Below are positions 33,242 through 36,641 of a stretch of 36,641 nt of DNA, piece after piece (within the stretch, counting starts at the first letter, position 1; every line of letters starts with the position of its first letter). The notes beneath the pieces were generated by a model. The model saw only the letters and a program-made list of their open reading frames with translations, was not told the DNA's origin and made no database searches. The position numbers and the translations under genes were made by a program. Origin of the DNA: Salinicoccus sp. YB14-2 (GTDB lineage Bacteria; Bacillota; Bacilli; Staphylococcales; Salinicoccaceae). The DNA is taken from the NCBI RefSeq assembly GCF_001265075.1, contig NZ_LFKO01000001.1, forward strand, positions 920,234 through 956,874, written 5' to 3'.

Positions 33242-33308
33242 CAAAAGTTCATTTTTAAAATAAAACCATCCAAATGTTTGTCTGTCCCAGGTATGGCGTC
33301 ATCCAGCC

Positions 33309-33665
33309 TTATTCGCTGAGCCAGCTCCAGGCGTCGTCCATTTCTGCCTTATCATACTCTTTGACGTTAAGGCCGGGGAGGTAGTCTGCCACAGAATCTG
33401 CTTTTTTCAGTCTTTCATCATCGGTGACAAAAGCAATTTTTTCATACTGGTTCCAGTACCACATATCGACGAATGTACCTTTCACCAAGGCGCCGACTTC
33501 GACATTCTGTATCTTTTTAAAGTAGGCAAGTACATTGATTTCACTACTTTCACCGTAATGTCTGCTTATAAATTCAGCGGCTTCATCTGTATCTTTTTTA
33601 GTCACGCCGCCGTCCACTTCCATATAAATGACATTTGGATAATCACTTTCAGTTATTTTCAACAT
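33309..33665 (-). CDS. SpoIIAA-like (STAS-fold) protein of unknown role
   Basis: A 118-residue soluble protein. The pattern ITESDYPNVIYMEVDGGVTKKD, then YGESSEINVLAYFKKIQNVEVGALVKG and KIAFVTDDERLKKADSVADYLPG, fits the SpoIIAA-like family (PF11964) found in many bacteria and unrelated to sporulation. The conserved Trp/Tyr-rich middle (DMWYWNQYEKIAFV) is typical. Function is not established; a lipid or hydrophobic-ligand pocket has been suggested for the fold. AAGGAG lies 12 nt before the ATG, a rather long spacing. It stands alone between terminator-like sequences. Confidence 0.7.
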   Translation of the reverse strand: MLKITESDYPNVIYMEVDGGVTKKDTDEAAEFISRHYGESSEINVLAYFKKIQNVEVGALVKGTFVDMWYWNQYEKIAFVTDDERLKKADSVADYLPGLNVKEYDKAEMDDAWSWLSE

Positions 33666-33757
33666 ATTGGGTCATAACTCCTTCTCGAGGCATTTATTAA
33701 TTGGTTACCCTTTATCACTGTTTAAAAACGTGATATCAGCGCTGGATCGAGCCGGTC

Positions 33758-34660
33758 TCAGGATTGATGATAAGCAGCTTCCAATTTGGCAATATCAAAC
33801 TTTTTCATCTTCAGAAAGGATGCGGTCACGCGTTTCAGCTGTTCGGGTGTGCCCGCCTCCACCATCTCATCCATCACTTTAGGTACGATCTGCCACGATA
33901 CACCATATTTGTCCTTCAGCCAGCCGCACTGTTCAGATTCCGGCACATGTGACAGCTTGTCCCAGTAATAATCGATTTCTTTCTGGTCTTCACATTTGAC
34001 GAGGAGCGACACCCCTTCGCTGAAGTTGAATTCATGTTTTTCAGCCGAATCCATCAATGCAAAACACTGATTTTCCAGCTCGAACTGGCCATGCATGATA
34101 TGATCCGTCATATTCGGTTCCATATTTCCCGGGTAATAATAAACTCCGTCCGTTTTTGAATCATTGAAGATGTCCATATAGAAGTTCATCGCATCTTCCG
34201 CTTTGCCGAGATTATCATTGATGAACATCATGGCGGGTATGATCCGGCTGTCGATTTCTTCTGCCGGTGCTTCCGTCCGGTACAGTTGCCAGGACACCCC
34301 GTATTTATCCTCTGCCCAGCCGTACAGTTCGCTGAAGTCGTATTTCTGAAACGGCATCAGAACTTTGCCTCCCTCTGTCAGTGCTTCCCAGATGTTTTGA
34401 AACTCATCCTGTTCATCTTTGGAGAAAATGACCATAAATGAAATGGAGGGATTTTTTGTGACGTAAGGTCCTGCACTGATGCCCATAAAACGATAATCCA
34501 TCACTTCGAAGTCGACCTGCTCCGCATCGCCGGACGGCGTCTGTTCAAAAATATTTGAATTTATCATTCTCGAATCCGGGAACAGGCTGGTGTAAAATTC
34601 AGCAGCTTCCATTGCTTCAGTATCAAACCACAAGTGCGGTACAATCTTTTGATAAGACAA
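33758..34660 (-). CDS. Two-domain VOC-superfamily protein (PhnB/3-demethylubiquinone methyltransferase-like fold)
   Basis: A 300-residue protein made of two similar halves, each a VOC (glyoxalase-like) domain of PhnB type. The first has HLWFDTEAMEAAEFYTSLFPDS and EDKYGVSWQLYRT, the second AMMFINDNLGKAEDAMNFYMDIF and KDKYGVSWQIVPKVM. Despite the family name 3-dmu-9_3-mt, members are not methyltransferases; most have no known substrate. The start is TTG, supported by AAAGGGGTGAG 5 nt upstream. It is a single gene. The duplicated WLKDKYGVSWQ-type motif shows the repeat directly. Confidence 0.85.
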   Translation of the reverse strand: MSYQKIVPHLWFDTEAMEAAEFYTSLFPDSRMINSNIFEQTPSGDAEQVDFEVMDYRFMGISAGPYVTKNPSISFMVIFSKDEQDEFQNIWEALTEGGKVLMPFQKYDFSELYGWAEDKYGVSWQLYRTEAPAEEIDSRIIPAMMFINDNLGKAEDAMNFYMDIFNDSKTDGVYYYPGNMEPNMTDHIMHGQFELENQCFALMDSAEKHEFNFSEGVSLLVKCEDQKEIDYYWDKLSHVPESEQCGWLKDKYGVSWQIVPKVMDEMVEAGTPEQLKRVTASFLKMKKFDIAKLEAAYHQS

Positions 34661-34739
34661 AATGACTCACCCCTTTAATTTAGTGACTCCATTTTACAAT
34701 GGAATCGGTTTTTATTTTTATTCTAATCTGCTTATTTCT

Positions 34740-34779
34740 AAAAAATGACGGTCTGAGATTGTCCAAGCCGCCATTTTTT
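34740..34779 (-). terminator. panD terminator
   Basis: AAAAATGACGG and CCGCCATTTTT pair with one mismatch at the base of a larger imperfect stem, and on the minus strand the structure ends in a T-run. It starts 6 nt after the panD stop codon. Confidence 0.7.
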
Positions 34780-34784
34780 ATCGG

Positions 34785-35186
34785 TTATTCCACATTTTGT
34801 ACGTCTGCGATCATCTGTGCGAGATCGTGCTCTTCGATGTTTGTAATCTGATTGTGCTCATCCATGAACACGACTTTCGGTTTCAGCTCCTGAATCTCTT
34901 CTTCTGACATTTCCGCCATGCTTAAAATAATGACGAGGTCACCTTTTGAAAACAGGTGCGCAGGCGGTCCGTTCAGACAGATTTTTCCGCCTTCCGCTTC
35001 AGCAGGCAGTGCATAAGTCTTCCATCTTGCCGCATTTCTCAGATTTGTTATCTGCACCATCTCGTAAGGATGGATATTCGCTTCTTTCATCAATTTCGCA
35101 TCTATTGTAATACTTCCAACGTAATCCAGATCCGCTTCCGTTACAGTTGCACGGTGCAGCTTACCTTTACACATCATTTTTTTCAT
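34785..35186 (-). CDS. panD: Aspartate 1-decarboxylase
   Basis: Makes beta-alanine from aspartate for pantothenate and coenzyme A synthesis. The pyruvoyl cofactor arises by self-cleavage between Gly24 and Ser25, seen here in YVGSITIDAKL at exactly the family position. KGKLHRATVTEADLDY before it, with Lys9 and His11, and CLNGPPAHLFSKGDLVII are also typical. The 133-residue length is normal. GGAGGAGAG precedes the ATG. The other pathway genes (panB, panC) are not in the window; in many relatives they form one operon with panD, so a stand-alone copy here is notable but not rare. Confidence 0.95.
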   Translation of the reverse strand: MKKMMCKGKLHRATVTEADLDYVGSITIDAKLMKEANIHPYEMVQITNLRNAARWKTYALPAEAEGGKICLNGPPAHLFSKGDLVIILSMAEMSEEEIQELKPKVVFMDEHNQITNIEEHDLAQMIADVQNVE

Positions 35187-35291
35187 TTGAAACTCTCCTC
35201 CTGGTCCGGCTCATGACTGATCAACCGGATTTAATACCATATCTTTTATTTAAGATTACACTAACATAAAACATCTGGGAATTAAAAATAT

Positions 35292-35326
35292 AAAAAAGCG
35301 CCTGTGACCGAGTCACAGACGCTTTA
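35292..35326 (-). terminator. ssb terminator
   Basis: AAAGCGCCTGTGAC (35295-35308) pairs with GTCACAGACGCTTT (35312-35325) with one mismatch and a 3-nt loop; on the minus strand it continues into TTTTTTA. It lies about 113 nt beyond the ssb stop, past a CACACA-rich stretch. Confidence 0.85.
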
Positions 35327-35438
35327 CACACATTTTATATTAAACATCCACACACATTGGACGTTTTTTTGATTACACACACAGTTCACACACGTAATAC
35401 GAAATTATTTCTATACTTTAATTAATTATGGTTAAATC

Positions 35439-35957
35439 TTAAAACGGTAAGTCATCATCACTGATATCCACCGGGCCATCTGCATTGGCAAATGGATTTT
35501 CCTCAGTTTTATCCTGTCTTGGTGATGATTGGGCAGGTCTGGAGCCAGTTGACTGGTTTCCAGCGCCTCCACCGTATGCATTTGCATAATTATCTGCTGA
35601 GTTATAATTATTTTGAGATTGATTACTACCTTGTTGTCCTTTTGGCTCTAAAAACTGAACACTGTCACATACAACCTCGGTCACATAAACTCTCTGGCCA
35701 TCTTTATTCTCATAGTTTCTGGTCTGAATTCTGCCATCAATACCTACGAGACTGCCTTTTTGTACATACTGGTTAACATTTTCCGCCTGTTTACGGAAAG
35801 TAACACAGTTTATAAAATCCGCACCACGTTCACCATTTTGCCCTGTAAAAGGACGATTGACTGCCAGGTTGAAAGTTGTAACAGATATATTGTTCTGACT
35901 GACTCTAAGTTCCGGGTCACGTGTTAAGCGACCGACCAATACAACACGGTTTATCAT
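35439..35957 (-). CDS. ssb: Single-stranded DNA-binding protein
   Basis: Coats single-stranded DNA in replication, repair and recombination and recruits partners by its C-terminal tail. The 172-residue protein has the OB-fold opening MINRVVLVGRLTRDPELR and DFINCVTFRKQAENVNQYVQKGSLVGIDGR, a Gly/Asn/Gln/Ser-rich linker and the acidic partner-binding end DISDDDLPF. It is 31 nt downstream of rpsF on the same strand, as in Bacillus and Staphylococcus. GGAG lies 8 nt before the ATG. The gene that normally follows, rpsR, is not found. Confidence 0.96.
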   Translation of the reverse strand: MINRVVLVGRLTRDPELRVSQNNISVTTFNLAVNRPFTGQNGERGADFINCVTFRKQAENVNQYVQKGSLVGIDGRIQTRNYENKDGQRVYVTEVVCDSVQFLEPKGQQGSNQSQNNYNSADNYANAYGGGAGNQSTGSRPAQSSPRQDKTEENPFANADGPVDISDDDLPF

Positions 35958-35988
35958 GCAATCAACTCCATGTCATTATTTGACTAAA

Positions 35989-36297
35989 TTATTTGCTTGC
36001 TTTTTCTTCTGCCTGCTCATCACGGACAATGATATGACGAATGATATCATTGCTGATCTTAGCAAGACGCTCGAATTCTTGAGTAGCTGTGCCATCATCA
36101 TTAACTTTGATGATTTGGTAATATCCATCTGTGAAATCATTGATTTCATAAGCTAAACGACGTTTACCCCACTCTTTTGATTCGACGATTTCCGCACCAT
36201 TTGTAGTTAAAAGGTTATCAAAACGCTCTACTAAAGCTGTTTTTTCTTCCTCCTCAATATTTGGGCGGATAACATATAAAATTTCATATGCTCTCAT
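35989..36297 (-). CDS. rpsF: 30S ribosomal protein S6
   Basis: A 102-residue small-subunit protein that binds 16S rRNA together with S18. [39 protein letters not shown] and a charged C-terminal tail ending EEKASK are family features. The start at 36297 is set by AAGGAGGTG 6 nt upstream; an in-frame start further upstream (36336) would place this site inside the gene. A consensus SigA promoter and a leader hairpin precede it. Confidence 0.96.
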   Translation of the reverse strand: MRAYEILYVIRPNIEEEEKTALVERFDNLLTTNGAEIVESKEWGKRRLAYEINDFTDGYYQIIKVNDDGTATQEFERLAKISNDIIRHIIVRDEQAEEKASK

Positions 36298-36321
36298 CTT
36301 CTGCACCTCCTTATGGTCTTT

Positions 36322-36350
36322 GACGGCTAATAACAACTCGTTATTAACAA
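36322..36350 (-). promoter_or_regulatory. Leader hairpin of rpsF, candidate S6:S18 autoregulatory element
   Basis: On the minus strand GTTAATAAC and GTTATTAG form an 8-bp stem with a 5-nt loop, followed directly by CCGTC. The known S6:S18 leader is a hairpin with an unpaired CCG near its base, just before the rpsF ribosome binding site. Position and CCG fit, but the full consensus was not tested. Confidence 0.45.
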
Positions 36351-36379
36351 GGAATAATTTTCATTACTCACAATCAATT

Positions 36380-36408
36380 ATTATATCAGCAATGTGGACT
36401 TATTACAA
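36380..36408 (-). promoter_or_regulatory. rpsF-ssb promoter (SigA type)
   Basis: On the minus strand TTGTAA (36408-36403), a 17-nt spacer and a perfect TATAAT (36385-36380) form a strong promoter. The transcript would carry a leader of about 75 nt that includes the hairpin at 36322-36350. Confidence 0.85.
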
Positions 36409-36461
36409 TAATTTAATTGTGTTTTTTATTTTAATGTGAGAACAGGTGATGGATTTCCGGT

Positions 36462-36641
36462 GCCATAACTCTCCTTTTTTCATGGGAGTTGTAGCAGAAA
36501 GCCTGCTCCAGCGCCATAACTCTTTCCTTTTCATGCAGGTTGTGGCAGAAAGCCTGCTCCAGCGCCATAACTCTTTCCTTTTCATGCGAGTTATGGCAGA
36601 AAGCCTGCTCCAGCGCCATAACTCTACCCTTTTCATGCGAG
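36462..36641. repeat. Second 51-bp dyad tandem array, running off the window end
   Basis: GCCATAACTC recurs at 36462, 36513, 36564 and 36615, exactly 51 bp apart. Each unit holds GCCATAACTC, about 14 nt, a GAGTTATGGC-type arm (sometimes degenerate, for example CAGGTTGTGGC), then a 17-nt linker ending CCTGCTCCAGC. As in the first array, complementary arms alternate. The array begins about 55 nt upstream of the rpsF promoter and is incomplete at the window edge. The minus strand is open because 51 is divisible by three, but nothing suggests translation. Confidence 0.9.

Noticed and set aside
36298-36336. Upstream start of rpsF
   Set aside because: It would put the AAGGAGGTG site and leader inside the coding region; S6 proteins begin MRAYE-like at 36297.
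36403-36636. Minus-strand repeat frames rich in LWRWSRLSAT in the second array
   Set aside because: Same reason: two frames are open across the array as a by-product of the 51-bp period, with no start signal.

Overview
The window looks like the chromosome of a low-to-mid G+C Gram-positive bacterium of the family Staphylococcaceae, most likely a halotolerant Salinicoccus/Jeotgalicoccus-type genus. The signs are strong AGGAGGTGAT-type ribosome binding sites, GTG and TTG starts, a czrA-czrB zinc efflux pair in staphylococcal order, rocA, a PBP2a-like transpeptidase, Glu/Asp-rich surface proteins, and rpsF-ssb at the right end. The genus is an inference from gene content and no marker gene was searched.

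Region 1 (about 1-14,626, visibly AT-rich, all genes on +) is one compact cluster: ABC ATPase (MsmX/UgpC type), DUF624 membrane protein, sulfatase-superfamily hydrolase, glycerophosphodiester phosphodiesterase (GDPD), lipoprotein sugar-binding protein, two CUT1 permeases, GH125 and GH38 alpha-mannosidases, calcineurin-like phosphoesterase and a MATE transporter. It ends at a good terminator. The hydrolases have no export signals, so the picture is import of a mannose-rich oligosaccharide carrying sulfate, phosphate or glycerophosphate, followed by stripping and demannosylation in the cytoplasm. This is the best candidate for an undescribed catabolic system here. The phosphoesterase lacks any ATG/GTG/TTG start that would keep its first metal-binding motif.

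Region 2 (about 14,640-17,900) starts with the C-terminal part of a TDT/TehA-type transporter whose N-terminal half is missing, right where base composition rises. This suggests the mannoside cluster borders an insertion or deletion. Two tandem general-stress (YflT-domain) paralogs with long acidic tails follow, the second with a SigB-type promoter, then a SAP-domain protein.

Region 3 (17,900-24,942) holds czrB-czrA (-) with a zinc operator palindrome, an AraC-type regulator coupled to a CocE-type serine hydrolase (-), rocA (+) with a palindrome inside its promoter spacer, and an SLC1-fold symporter (+) that lacks the acidic-substrate arginine.

Region 4 (24,974-28,895) has an array of 51-bp dyad repeats and a (-) operon: a 50-residue membrane protein too short for routine gene calls, an SSS-type sodium symporter, an unknown 148-aa protein, and an M24-fold hydrolase that has lost its metal ligands (creatinase/ectoine-hydrolase-like).

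Region 5 (28,906-33,241) is a (-) cell-envelope cluster: VanY-type carboxypeptidase lipoprotein, CapA-type protein overlapping it by 14 nt, and a 668-residue PBP2a-like class B transpeptidase.

Region 6 (33,300-36,641) has a SpoIIAA-like protein, a double VOC-domain protein, panD, ssb and rpsF (all -). rpsR is not found after ssb. The window ends inside a second 51-bp dyad array, unrelated in sequence to the first. No tRNA, rRNA, insertion sequence or CRISPR was recognised.
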